NCBI GenBank assembly: GCA_022844275.1
Contig: JALHMB010000002.1
Coordinates: 682,001-746,000, forward strand
Direction: 5' to 3'
Source: Hyphomicrobiaceae bacterium
GTDB lineage: Bacteria; Pseudomonadota; Alphaproteobacteria; Rhizobiales; Hyphomicrobiaceae
Length of the DNA: 64,000 nt
The position numbers and the translations under genes were made by a program. Under the pieces are notes generated by a model, which searched no databases, was not told where the DNA came from, and saw only the letters and a list, made by a program, of their open reading frames with translations. Of the stretch, positions 1 to 9,145 are shown piece after piece. Position 1 is the first letter of the stretch, and the number at the start of each line of letters is the position of its first letter.

Positions 1-2
1 GC

Positions 3-386
3 GACGCACGCGCGGGCTATACGAGGCTAATCGCCGAGCGCGGCTGGCACATCGACCCTGAGGATCCGCTTGCGCTGGTGCTGCTCCCTGAGATGGACGG
101 CAGCCAGGAGGTTCCCGAGATCAGCGTCGGATGCTGGCAGATCCTCGGCAAGAGCCCGAGTGATCTGATGTGCGCCAAAAGCCGGATGATCGTCAAACGC
201 AAGGGCGAGGAACGGCCGGCCGTCGTGCCTTGTACGCTGCTGCCCTACGAGCGCGCATTCGAGATGGGCGCAACACTCAGCGAGGCGGCGCGCGCCGACG
301 GGGGCATGTTCGAGAGGGGCCACGTCAAGCTCTGCCACCCGCACTGTGCGAAATTCTGCGCGCTGGGTGGCGGAAGCTGTTCTTGA
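3..386 (+). CDS. C-terminal part of a probable radical SAM protein (truncated by window start)
   Basis: Open frame from nt 3 to stop at 384-386; Cys-rich C-terminus ...VKLCHPHCAKFCALGGGSCS resembling radical SAM family C-termini. Confidence 0.45.
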   Translation, partial: DARAGYTRLIAERGWHIDPEDPLALVLLPEMDGSQEVPEISVGCWQILGKSPSDLMCAKSRMIVKRKGEERPAVVPCTLLPYERAFEMGATLSEAARADGGMFERGHVKLCHPHCAKFCALGGGSCS

Positions 387-399
387 CTGGCCGAGACGC

Positions 400-558
400 T
401 CGCGCCTTCGGCGCGAACAGGGCCTCAGGCCCTGTAACCCGATCGGGGGCCCCCCCGAACCCCCGCCTTTTGTGGATTTGGAGCGTGCCGCGAGCGAAAT
501 TGTCATAGAAGACGGGTGGGTCCGGGAGGGTGTCCCTCGTCGCGCCAAAGGCGCGCCA
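400..558. repeat. Composite palindromic repeat, copy A
   Basis: cgcgccttcggcgcg + agggcctcaggccct + cggggg/cccccg palindromes; shares ggtgggtccgggagggtgtccct with reverse complement of copy D. Confidence 0.8.
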
Positions 559-669
559 CATGGATTCGGAGGTGCGGGGTCAAGCCGAAGGCATGCCAGA
601 GGCATGCGCCCCCGTCGCGCCACAGGCGCGAAGCGGATAGGCTGGTATCCGGCCAAGACCGGAGGGCGC

Positions 670-1479
670 ATGAGCGAGGTCACGAGACAGCAGCGTCGTC
701 GCGAGGCGCGGGAGCGGATCAAGGTCGGTCGCCATCTGCTCGGCCACGGCCTGCCTCTGCAACCCAGAACCTCCGAGATCGTGGCCATCGCGCAGGTCGT
801 GAAGGCCAAGCTCGATGAGGCCGGCAACGATCGGCGCGCGAGCGAGGCGGCGGAGCTCGCGCAGACACTGGGAGAGACCTCGCTCGCAGCGCGGCCGTCC
901 ACGCAGCAGAAGATCGCCTGCACGCGGGGGTGTAGCTACTGCTGCCATACGTTCGTCGCGATCACGCCGCCGGAGGTTTTCCGTCTCGCTGCGGCGGTGC
1001 GCGCCGGCCATGCGGCAGGCATGACACCCGATGTCGTTCGAGAGCGCGGGCGCGCGCAAATTGGCGTCAGCCCGGAGGCGCGGATTGGCGGCAAGCTCGC
1101 CTGTCCGCTGCTCGTCGACGGTGGCTGCTCGGTCTATCGATTTCGCCCGCTCGTCTGCCGGCAGGCGACGTCGCTCGACGTTGCCGTCTGCATCGACGAA
1201 TTCGAGGGGCGCAATCTCAATGCGCAGATTCCCATCTCGGGCGTGCATCTCCAGCACGCGAGCAACGCGCACATAACGCTGCTCGGCGCGATGCGGGCGA
1301 TGGGTTATGCGACGGACGCTCTGGAGCTCGCTGCCGCGCTGGACGCTGCTCTCGCACTGCCGGACGCGGAGGCGCGCTGGCTCAAGGGCGAAGACGTATT
1401 CGCGAGCGTGCCGCGGCAGGTCAAGCGCGAGGCGCGATTGGAGCAGGCCATCAGCCACGTCGCAGCGGCGCTAGTGTGA
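670..1479 (+). CDS. YkgJ-type cysteine cluster (zinc/iron-chelating) protein
   Basis: Motif CTRGCSYCCHTFVAITPPEVFRLA...CPLLVDGGCSVYRFRPLVCR; start trimmed from 346 to ATG 670 because the upstream frame runs through repeat DNA. Confidence 0.75.
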   Translation: MSEVTRQQRRREARERIKVGRHLLGHGLPLQPRTSEIVAIAQVVKAKLDEAGNDRRASEAAELAQTLGETSLAARPSTQQKIACTRGCSYCCHTFVAITPPEVFRLAAAVRAGHAAGMTPDVVRERGRAQIGVSPEARIGGKLACPLLVDGGCSVYRFRPLVCRQATSLDVAVCIDEFEGRNLNAQIPISGVHLQHASNAHITLLGAMRAMGYATDALELAAALDAALALPDAEARWLKGEDVFASVPRQVKREARLEQAISHVAAALV

Positions 1480-1525
1480 GATGCCAGCACCGAAGGCTGC
1501 GCGAACTTCGGAATCGGGACACTAG
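1471..1525. repeat. Short palindromic repeat (second family), copy 1
   Basis: Terminal inverted repeat ctagtgt...acactag and inner ccgaag...cttcgg; same layout as 8982-9033. Confidence 0.6.
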
Positions 1526-1531
1526 CATCCT

Positions 1532-1560
1532 AAAGGGGCTCAGCGGCTGCCGAGCCCCTG
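1532..1560. terminator. Candidate hairpin terminator between convergent genes
   Basis: aggggctc-agcggctgcc-gagcccct inverted repeat. Confidence 0.5.
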
Positions 1561-1569
1561 AGAACGCGC

Positions 1570-1980
1570 CTACTTCTTGACGAGCGCGTCGCGGATTTCC
1601 TTGAGGTACTGCTCGGAGGGCGGCGGGGGAGGTGGCGGCGCGGCAGCCTGTTCCTTCTCGAAGCGCTGGCGGAGCATGTTGACGCCCTTGACCAGCATGA
1701 AGACCGCCCAGGCGATGATCACGAAGCTGATCACGTTGTTAAGGAAGACGCCGATATTCATGGTCACGGCTTCGCGACCGGCCTCGGCAGCGCGCAGCGG
1801 AATCTTGATGTCGGAGAAGTCGACGCCGCCCAAGACCATGCCGATCGGCGGCATGATGACGTCTTTGACCAGCGACGACACGATAGTGCCGAAGGCGCCA
1901 CCGATGATGATACCAATAGCCATGTCGAGGACGTTGCCCTTGAGGGCGAATTCCCGGAATTCATCGAGCAGTTTCTTCAT
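1570..1980 (-). CDS. mscL: Large-conductance mechanosensitive channel MscL
   Basis: [47 protein letters not shown]; start set at ATG 1978-1980 preceded by GGTGGGTCC-like leader. Confidence 0.97.
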   Translation of the reverse strand: MKKLLDEFREFALKGNVLDMAIGIIIGGAFGTIVSSLVKDVIMPPIGMVLGGVDFSDIKIPLRAAEAGREAVTMNIGVFLNNVISFVIIAWAVFMLVKGVNMLRQRFEKEQAAAPPPPPPPSEQYLKEIRDALVKK

Positions 1981-2347
1981 AGGTGGGTCCTCCACGTTGG
2001 CCCAAGCTGCCGCGACTGTCCGTATGCCAGTCATCCGGCACCGTTTCATCGCGCTCGACGGCATAACTATTTCATCCGCCGAGCGCGAATCACGCCTCGC
2101 ACGATAGGGGCTGCCATCCATCGCGGTAAAGAGGCGCGTACGGAATAGCCTTGGCCAGATCGGGTCCCGGCGCTGAACCCGGCACATAAACCGCTTTGGC
2201 GAACGGCCTGTTGCGCCCACCCGCGGCGCAAAGCAAGATGGCGCACGTACACAGCGAGAGCATCAGAACGGTCGCTGGCACGCGTCGCCCCGCAAATGGA
2301 GGTGGCAGGGAAACGTCAGCCCTGAGGGGCGCACCGCGGCTTGAGGC

Positions 2348-5300
2348 ATGATCGAAGCCTGGCAGGTCCTGACCCTGGCGCTTGGCTATGTCGGCCTGCT
2401 CTTTGCCGTGGCATGGTTCGGCGACCGCGTCATCCGCTCGCGCAAGGGCGGTAGCGGACGGCCAATCACTTACGCCCTGTCGCTCGCGGTCTACTGCACG
2501 TCCTGGACATTCTTCGGCAGTGTCGGCCTCGCCGCCTCGAGCGGCTACGACTTTATCCCGGTCTATCTCGGACCGATCCTGATGTTCGTGTTTGGCGTGC
2601 CGTTGATCCTGCGCATCGTGCGGATCGCGAAAAGCCAGAACCTGACCTCGGTCGCCGACTTCATTGCCGCGCGCTACGGCAAGAGCCAGGCCGTCGCTGC
2701 GATCGCAACGGTCGTCTCGGTGCTCGGCGCGCTTCCCTACATCGCGCTCCAGCTCAAGGCCGCGTCGATCTCCATCGAGACTTTGCTCGGACCAACCCCG
2801 TTCAAGGATCTCGCGGTATTCGGCCTCGATACGGCTCTCGTCATCGCGCTCGCGCTCGCCGTCTTCGCCGTGCTCTTCGGCACCCGCCACATCGATGCCA
2901 CTGAGCATCAGGACGGACTCATGCTGGCTATCGCCGCGGAGTCGCTCGTCAAGCTCACGGCCTTCCTTGCCGTCGGTGCCTTCGTGATTTTCGTGATGTT
3001 CGGCGGGGCGTCTGGCTTCCTCAGCCATGTACGCGCCAACAGCGAGGTTGCGAACATCTTCGCGAAGGGGCCGAGCGGTAGCACCTGGGTAACGGTAACA
3101 ATGCTGAGCTTCGTGTGTATCATTCTGCTGCCACGCCAGTTCCATGTCACGGTCGTCGAGAACAACGCGGAATCCGAGATCCGTCGTGCCTCATGGCTGT
3201 TCCCGACGTACCTCGTGCTCATCAATATATTCGTGGTGCCGATCGCGATCGCAGGGCTGCTGTTCCTGCCGCACTTCAGCGTCGCACCGGACATGTTCGT
3301 GCTGGCGCTGCCCATGTGGGCCGGTGCCGACTCGCTCGCCATGATCGCCTTCATCGGCGGACTTTCAGCGGCGACCGCCATGGTGATCGTCGAGTCCGTC
3401 GCGCTCGCCATCATGGTCTGCAACGGTCTCATCGTGCCGTGGCTGCTGCGGCGACGGTACGATGCCATGGCGGCGGACGTGGACATGAGCCGCGACCTGC
3501 TCCTGATCCGGCGTGTCTCGATCTTCGCCGTGATCCTGCTCGGCTACATGGTGCATCGGGCGCTGGGCCAGGTGCAGGCGCTGGCTGCGATCGGCCTCAT
3601 TGCCTTCGCGGCAATCGCTCAGCTCGCGCCGGCCTTCTTCATGGGCCTCATCTGGCGCCGTGGGACGGCGCGCGGCGCCATTGCGGGCATTCTCTTAGGC
3701 TTTGCCATCTGGGCCTATACGCTGCTGCTGCCCTGGGTGGCGCGGGCCGGCTGGCTCCCCATGAGCCTCGTCGCGGACGGACCTTATGGTTTGGGCTTCC
3801 TGCGTCCGCAGGCTCTCTTTTATCTTCAGTTCGAGCCGCTCACGCATGGCGTGCTCTGGAGCCTCATCGCCAACGTCACGGCTTATGTGTTCGTCTCGCT
3901 CCTGCGCGCGCCCGAGCCGATCGAACGCATGCAGGCGCAGATCTTCGGCGCCGCCGATCCTCCGCTCGCCGAGCCGAACCCTTCGTTCCGCCTGTGGCGC
4001 ACCGCCGTCACGGTCGGCGATCTCAAGCACACGGTCGTGCGCTATCTTGGAAGCGAGCGCGCCGAGCGCTCCTTCGCCGAGTACGAGGCCTCGCGCGCGA
4101 CACCCCTGGTCCCGCAGGCGGAAGCCGACATCAACGTCCTGCGATTCACGGAGCACCTGCTGACGAGCGCGATCGGCGCCGCCTCGGCTCGGCTCGTGCT
4201 GTCGCTGCTGCTGAGGCGCGGCAACGTCTCGGGACAGTCCGCGCTGCGGCTCCTCGATGATGCCTCCGAGGCATTGCAATACAACCGCGACCTGCTGCAG
4301 TCCGCGCTCGACCAGGTCCGCCATGGTCTCGGTGTCTTCGACCGCGACATGCGGCTCATCTGCTGGAACCGGCAATATCGCGAGCTGCTCAATCTGCCGG
4401 AGGACCTTGTCGCGGTGGGCGTGCCGCTCGAGCGCATACTGAGGGCACGCGCGTCGCGCGGCGACTTCGGGCCGGGAGCGCCGGAGGACCATGTCAAGGA
4501 CCGCTTCACGCGGCTCGCCGTGACGCGCGAGACCTTCCTCGATCATCTCGCCCCCATGAGGCGCATCATCGAGATCCGAACTTCGTCCATGCCGCAGGGC
4601 GGCATCGTCACGACCTATCTCGACATAACGGATCAAGTCGCGGCCTCCGAAGCGCTCGCCCGGGCGAACGAGACGCTGGAGCGGCGGGTCGCGGAGCGCA
4701 CGGCCGAGCTCGTCAGAGTGAACGAAGCCCTGAGCGAGGCCAATCTCACCAAGGCACGCTTCCTCGCAGCCGCCAGCCACGATCTCCTGCAGCCGCTCAA
4801 CGCCGCCCGCCTCTATGCGTCGAGCCTCATCGAGCGAACGTTGCCGGAGGAAGACCAGCGCCTGGCGCACAATGTCGACACCTCACTCGATGCCGTCGAG
4901 GAAATCCTCGGTGCCTTGCTTGATATCTCGCGGCTCGATGCCGGCAAGCTCGAGCCGGAAATGCGCTCGGTCGCGCTTGGCGAGCTCATGTCGCAACTCG
5001 CGCTCGCCTTCGAGCCCGTGGCACGCGCAAAGGGATTGGAGCTCCGCGTCGTTCCGTCCCGCGCGCTCGTGCATTCGGATCCGCGGCTCCTGCGGCGCGT
5101 GCTGCAGAACCTGCTTTCCAATGCGATCAAGTATACGCCCCGCGGCAGGGTGTTGTTCGGCGTGCGGCCGCGCGGGAACCGCGTCGAAATCCAGGTCTGC
5201 GATACGGGGCCTGGCATCGAACCCGCCCAGCAGGCGCTCGTATTCAAGGAGTTTCATCGTCTTGCGGAGACGGCGGCCACGGAGCGCGGGCTCGGTCTCG

Positions 5301-5848
5301 GGTTATCTATCGTCGAGCGCATGGGGCGCGTGCTCGAAGCTCCCATAAGACTTCGCTCGACGCCGGGGAAAGGATCGCTCTTCTCAGTCAGCCTGCCTCG
5401 TGCATACGGCGTCGCGGTCCGCCGCCGCGCCGCGGACATGCCGCTCGCCGTCGGCGATATCCGTAATCTGCGAGTCCTCTGCATCGACAATGAGAGTGAT
5501 GTTCTCGACGGCATGCGCACGCTGCTCGATGGCTGGGGCTGCCGGTCTGTGATGGCGGCGAGCACCAACGAGGCACTGGCGCGGCTCGCGGAGATGGATC
5601 TGCCGCCGAGTGTGATCCTCGCCGACTATCATCTCCACGCTGAGACCGGCGTCGAGGCGGTAAAGGCCATCGCGGGGGCACTCGGCCGCGATGTACCGGG
5701 CGTCATCATCACCGCGGATCGCTCGCTGGAAGTGCAGCGCGAGGTGCGCGCGCTCGGTCTCGTCCTGCTGCGTAAGCCATTGAAGGCCGCCCAGCTCCGC
5801 GCCATCCTCTCGCGCATCTCGACACAGACGCGGGTCGCCGCAGAATAA
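2348..5848 (+). CDS. Hybrid sensor histidine kinase with N-terminal sodium/solute symporter (SSF) module, PAS, HisKA, HATPase, REC (CrbS-like)
   Basis: Multi-TM N-terminus with SSF features, FLAAASHDLLQPLNAARLY (HisKA H-box), NLLSNAIKYTPRG (N-box), C-terminal receiver VLCIDNESDVLDGM...VILADYHL. Confidence 0.9.
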   Translation: MIEAWQVLTLALGYVGLLFAVAWFGDRVIRSRKGGSGRPITYALSLAVYCTSWTFFGSVGLAASSGYDFIPVYLGPILMFVFGVPLILRIVRIAKSQNLTSVADFIAARYGKSQAVAAIATVVSVLGALPYIALQLKAASISIETLLGPTPFKDLAVFGLDTALVIALALAVFAVLFGTRHIDATEHQDGLMLAIAAESLVKLTAFLAVGAFVIFVMFGGASGFLSHVRANSEVANIFAKGPSGSTWVTVTMLSFVCIILLPRQFHVTVVENNAESEIRRASWLFPTYLVLINIFVVPIAIAGLLFLPHFSVAPDMFVLALPMWAGADSLAMIAFIGGLSAATAMVIVESVALAIMVCNGLIVPWLLRRRYDAMAADVDMSRDLLLIRRVSIFAVILLGYMVHRALGQVQALAAIGLIAFAAIAQLAPAFFMGLIWRRGTARGAIAGILLGFAIWAYTLLLPWVARAGWLPMSLVADGPYGLGFLRPQALFYLQFEPLTHGVLWSLIANVTAYVFVSLLRAPEPIERMQAQIFGAADPPLAEPNPSFRLWRTAVTVGDLKHTVVRYLGSERAERSFAEYEASRATPLVPQAEADINVLRFTEHLLTSAIGAASARLVLSLLLRRGNVSGQSALRLLDDASEALQYNRDLLQSALDQVRHGLGVFDRDMRLICWNRQYRELLNLPEDLVAVGVPLERILRARASRGDFGPGAPEDHVKDRFTRLAVTRETFLDHLAPMRRIIEIRTSSMPQGGIVTTYLDITDQVAASEALARANETLERRVAERTAELVRVNEALSEANLTKARFLAAASHDLLQPLNAARLYASSLIERTLPEEDQRLAHNVDTSLDAVEEILGALLDISRLDAGKLEPEMRSVALGELMSQLALAFEPVARAKGLELRVVPSRALVHSDPRLLRRVLQNLLSNAIKYTPRGRVLFGVRPRGNRVEIQVCDTGPGIEPAQQALVFKEFHRLAETAATERGLGLGLSIVERMGRVLEAPIRLRSTPGKGSLFSVSLPRAYGVAVRRRAADMPLAVGDIRNLRVLCIDNESDVLDGMRTLLDGWGCRSVMAASTNEALARLAEMDLPPSVILADYHLHAETGVEAVKAIAGALGRDVPGVIITADRSLEVQREVRALGLVLLRKPLKAAQLRAILSRISTQTRVAAE

Positions 5849-5853
5849 GCGCA

Positions 5854-6507
5854 TTAAGCCTTGTGGCTGCGCCAATCGCCCTCGATGCGATTGATGGCGA
5901 TCACGGCTTGCGTGCGGCTGTCGACGTCGAGCTTCTGGAGGATAGCCGAGACGTGGGCCTTGATCGTCGCTTCCGAAACGCCGAGCTGAAAGGCGATCTG
6001 CTTGTTGAGCAGGCCCTGGCCGAGCATCATGAGGACGCGGACTTGCTGCGGTGTCAGGGTTGAAAGGCGCGCCACCACGTCGTCCGCGTCGGGATCGGCA
6101 GGGCGGGAAAGCTCGATGTCCGACGGCACCCAGATGCCGCCGCCGAGGACGGTTTCAACGGCCGTGCGGATCTCGTCGACGGAGAGCGACTTCGGCACAT
6201 ATCCGGATGCGCCGAACTCCATACACTTGCGGATGATCTCAGGATCGTCATGGGCCGAGACGACGACAACGGGAATGTCGGGATGCTGGGCGCGCAGGAG
6301 AAGCAGACCCGACAGTCCGCGGACACCCGGCATGGCGAGATCGAGCAGCACGAGGTCCGTGTCGGACCGCTCAGCAATGAGCGCCTCGAGATCGGCGAGG
6401 GAGGCGGCCTGGTCGAAGCGCGCGTCGCGGATGGCCGAGTGCAGCGCCTGGGTGAGGGCGCCACGAAACAGCGGATGATCATCCACGATGATAATGCGGT
6501 GTGCCAC
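5854..6507 (-). CDS. NarL/FixJ-family response regulator (CrbR-like)
   Basis: VAHRIIIVDDHPLFRGAL...LVLLDLAMPG...LTPQQVRVLMMLGQGLLNKQIAFQLGVSEATIKAHVSAILQKL (LuxR HTH); likely GTG start at 6507. Confidence 0.88.
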   Translation of the reverse strand: MAHRIIIVDDHPLFRGALTQALHSAIRDARFDQAASLADLEALIAERSDTDLVLLDLAMPGVRGLSGLLLLRAQHPDIPVVVVSAHDDPEIIRKCMEFGASGYVPKSLSVDEIRTAVETVLGGGIWVPSDIELSRPADPDADDVVARLSTLTPQQVRVLMMLGQGLLNKQIAFQLGVSEATIKAHVSAILQKLDVDSRTQAVIAINRIEGDWRSHKA

Positions 6508-6796
6508 CGACCCAGCCTCGATCGAGGTTGCAACGCACCGGACGACTGCCTTGCGCTGCCCGGTCCGCGGCATCTTCAACAGGAGCGAGGTGAAGAACTA
6601 GCGCGTTTCCACGGTCTTGGCTAACATTTGCGGGGATGACGGCGCCATCGTAAGCGATTGTCGGGCGTATCTCAGGGCGGCTTGTGCAACCTTAGTCGCC
6701 GTATCCCGACCACAATGGGGGAACATCTCTCGGTTCGCGAGTTTCTGCGGTGCATATGGCTTCCGCGATCGGGGGACACCAGATGGAGATTGGCGC

Positions 6797-7057
6797 ATGA
6801 TCGAGCGCAAGGAGCGTCGACCCTACTGGCGGCACACCAAATGGCAGATGATGGCGAGCCTGCTGCCCTTTCTCCTCGTTGTTCTCGTGCTTCCCTTTTA
6901 TGCCGAGCAACTCAATGGTACCCGCGTGATCGGCTTTCCATGGGGCTACTTCCTTCTTGCGCACGGTGTCGGCGTCCTCGCCTTGATCACTGTCGCCTCC
7001 TTCGCGAACCGCCAGGACGTCATCGATCGCTGGCACGGGGCCCATGAGGACGGCTGA
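6797..7057 (+). CDS. DUF4212 small membrane subunit associated with Na+/solute symporters
   Basis: YWRHTKWQMMASLLPFLLVVLVLPFYAEQLN...GFPWGYFLLAHG; directly upstream of symporter. Confidence 0.85.
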   Translation: MIERKERRPYWRHTKWQMMASLLPFLLVVLVLPFYAEQLNGTRVIGFPWGYFLLAHGVGVLALITVASFANRQDVIDRWHGAHEDG

Positions 7058-7143
7058 GGACGGGGGGAGCGCCCGCTCTCCATCTCAAGGCTAGGACCAG
7101 CGGCGGGCTGTGCGCCCGCTCCAAGAGCCGATCCGGATCGCCG

Positions 7144-8985
7144 ATGTCCCTCACGCCAAGCCGCCATCTCGTCAATCCGCTGCTGGGTGTCTATTTCGGC
7201 ATCTTCTCGAGCCTCCTCATCGGCATCGTGCTGATGGCACTCATGCTCGAGCAACTTGGCATCGAAGACCATATGCTGCGCCTGCTTATCGCAGGTGGAC
7301 TTGCCACGCTGGTTTCCGGGCTCGCGCTTGCGACGCGCTCGAATACCGTCTCCGAGCTGCTCTTTGCGGGCCGGCGGGTGCCGGCTGTGTTCACCGGCCT
7401 CACGCTCACGGTGACGTTGCTTGGTGGCACGACGCTCGCGGCACTGCCCGGACTCTTCTATCTCATAGGTTTCGACGCGCTCTTTCTGACCGTCGGAATG
7501 ACGACCGGGCTCGTCGTTTTCGCCATCCTCATCGCGCCCTATATGCGCAAGTTTGGCGCCTACTCCGTCCCGGCCTATCTCGGATTGCGCTTTGCAAGCC
7601 CGATGCTGCGCGTCGTCGCGGCAGCCGTTGCGAGCGTGCCGCTCCTCCTGCTCATCGTCGCCGAGCTAAAGGTCGCGTTGATGGCGGGGAGCTGGCTTAC
7701 CGAGCTTTCGCCGTTCGCGCTGACCATCTCGATATCGTTCGTGCTGGTGCTCGTGCTGGCGAGCGGGGGCCTGCGCTCTGTGAGCTGGACGAGCGCCGCT
7801 CAGGCCATCGTCATGCTGCTCGCCGTGCTGATCCCCGTGATGATCATCGCGATACTCATGTCGCATTTGCCCGTTCCGCAGCTCAGCCACGGACGGATCA
7901 CGCGGGCGCTGCTGCGCGCCGAGATCACGCAGAACATCCCCGAGATATTTGCCGATGCCTTCGCTTTCGATCTGCCGGGGGCCGGCTTCGAGGCGGCAAC
8001 GCGTCGCTTCGCCACACCCTTCGCCAACATCGGGCAGGGAGCGTTCGTTCTGTCGGTCCTGTCGATCATGGCGGGCGTTGCGGGACAGCCATCGCTCATC
8101 TCACGGATCGGCGCGACCCCCGGCGTTTATGCAACACGAAAGTCCGTTGCCTGGGCCATCTGCATTGCCGGACTGATTTTCCTGACGATGTCGGCCGTCG
8201 GTGTTTTCCTGCGCGAGACGGCGATGACGAATATCGCAGGATTGCCGGCGGGCCAGCTACCGGGCTGGATGTCCACTCTCGTCGGGCACGAGTGGGCGAG
8301 CATTGATACGGGGACGGCGCGGCTGACCATGTCGAGCTTCGCCATACGCCGCGATGCCGCGCTCGTCGTGCTGGCGGTTGCCAACGAAGTACCGGCGGCT
8401 CTCGTCTATACGATCATAGCCGGCGTGCTGGCGGCAGCACTCGCTGCTGCCGCAACGGGCCTCGCCACGCTCGGCACGATCCTGGCGGAGGATATCGTCA
8501 ACGGCCTGAACAGCGAGTTGGTGGCCGACGGCCCGCGCGGGATGATCCTGCGCCTCTCATTCGTCGCCCTCGTCGTCTTCGGCGCCTGGCTGGCCCTCGT
8601 GGCCCCTGGCGATCCGCTGGAGTTGCTCATGTGGTCGCTGGCGCTCAGTGGCTCGACGCTTTTTCCGGTGCTGCTATTGTCCATCTGGTGGAAGCGCGGC
8701 AATGGCTGGGGCGCGATGGCCGGGCTCCTCGCGGGGTTTACCGCCGCCATCCTAGGCATATTGAGCGGCGATCTCGCCCAGTACGGGCTTGTCGGGCCGA
8801 TGGCGGCTGCGGTCGGAGCGCCGGTCGCCTTTATAGCGATGGGGGCCGGCAGCCTGCTCACGCCGCCGCCGGGGCGCCACGTGCTGGAGCTGGTCAGGGA
8901 TTTACGCGTGCCGGGCGGCGATACTCTTTATGATCGCGAAATGCGCCAGATGCTCGTGGAGCGGCGCCGCAATACCGGCGGCTAG
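7144..8985 (+). CDS. Sodium:solute symporter family protein (DUF4212-associated type)
   Basis: ~613 aa, multi-TM SSF features (GGRRVPAVFTGLTLTVTLLGGTTLAALPG; YSVPAYLGLRF). Confidence 0.85.
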   Translation: MSLTPSRHLVNPLLGVYFGIFSSLLIGIVLMALMLEQLGIEDHMLRLLIAGGLATLVSGLALATRSNTVSELLFAGRRVPAVFTGLTLTVTLLGGTTLAALPGLFYLIGFDALFLTVGMTTGLVVFAILIAPYMRKFGAYSVPAYLGLRFASPMLRVVAAAVASVPLLLLIVAELKVALMAGSWLTELSPFALTISISFVLVLVLASGGLRSVSWTSAAQAIVMLLAVLIPVMIIAILMSHLPVPQLSHGRITRALLRAEITQNIPEIFADAFAFDLPGAGFEAATRRFATPFANIGQGAFVLSVLSIMAGVAGQPSLISRIGATPGVYATRKSVAWAICIAGLIFLTMSAVGVFLRETAMTNIAGLPAGQLPGWMSTLVGHEWASIDTGTARLTMSSFAIRRDAALVVLAVANEVPAALVYTIIAGVLAAALAAAATGLATLGTILAEDIVNGLNSELVADGPRGMILRLSFVALVVFGAWLALVAPGDPLELLMWSLALSGSTLFPVLLLSIWWKRGNGWGAMAGLLAGFTAAILGILSGDLAQYGLVGPMAAAVGAPVAFIAMGAGSLLTPPPGRHVLELVRDLRVPGGDTLYDREMRQMLVERRRNTGG

Positions 8986-9033
8986 TGTGGTAATTCCGAA
9001 GTCCGCCACCACTTCGCGATCGGGACACTCGAG
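8982..9033. repeat. Short palindromic repeat (second family), copy 2
   Basis: ctagtgtgg...ccgaagtccgccaccacttcgcgatcgggacactcgag; same arms and layout as 1471-1525; contributes the symporter stop codon. Confidence 0.6.
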
Positions 9034-9145
9034 TACAATCGCCTTACATGGGCGTCCGCTGACGTTCATGCTCTAGCGCGATGGTGCCTCCATATGGAAT
9101 GTTATGTCCCGCCGTGCCGTGCACGGGTGCGATCGAGGATCAGGG

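Noticed and set aside
2090-3145. 351-aa minus-strand ORF
   Set aside because: Antisense to the SSF region of the hybrid kinase; charged low-complexity translation.
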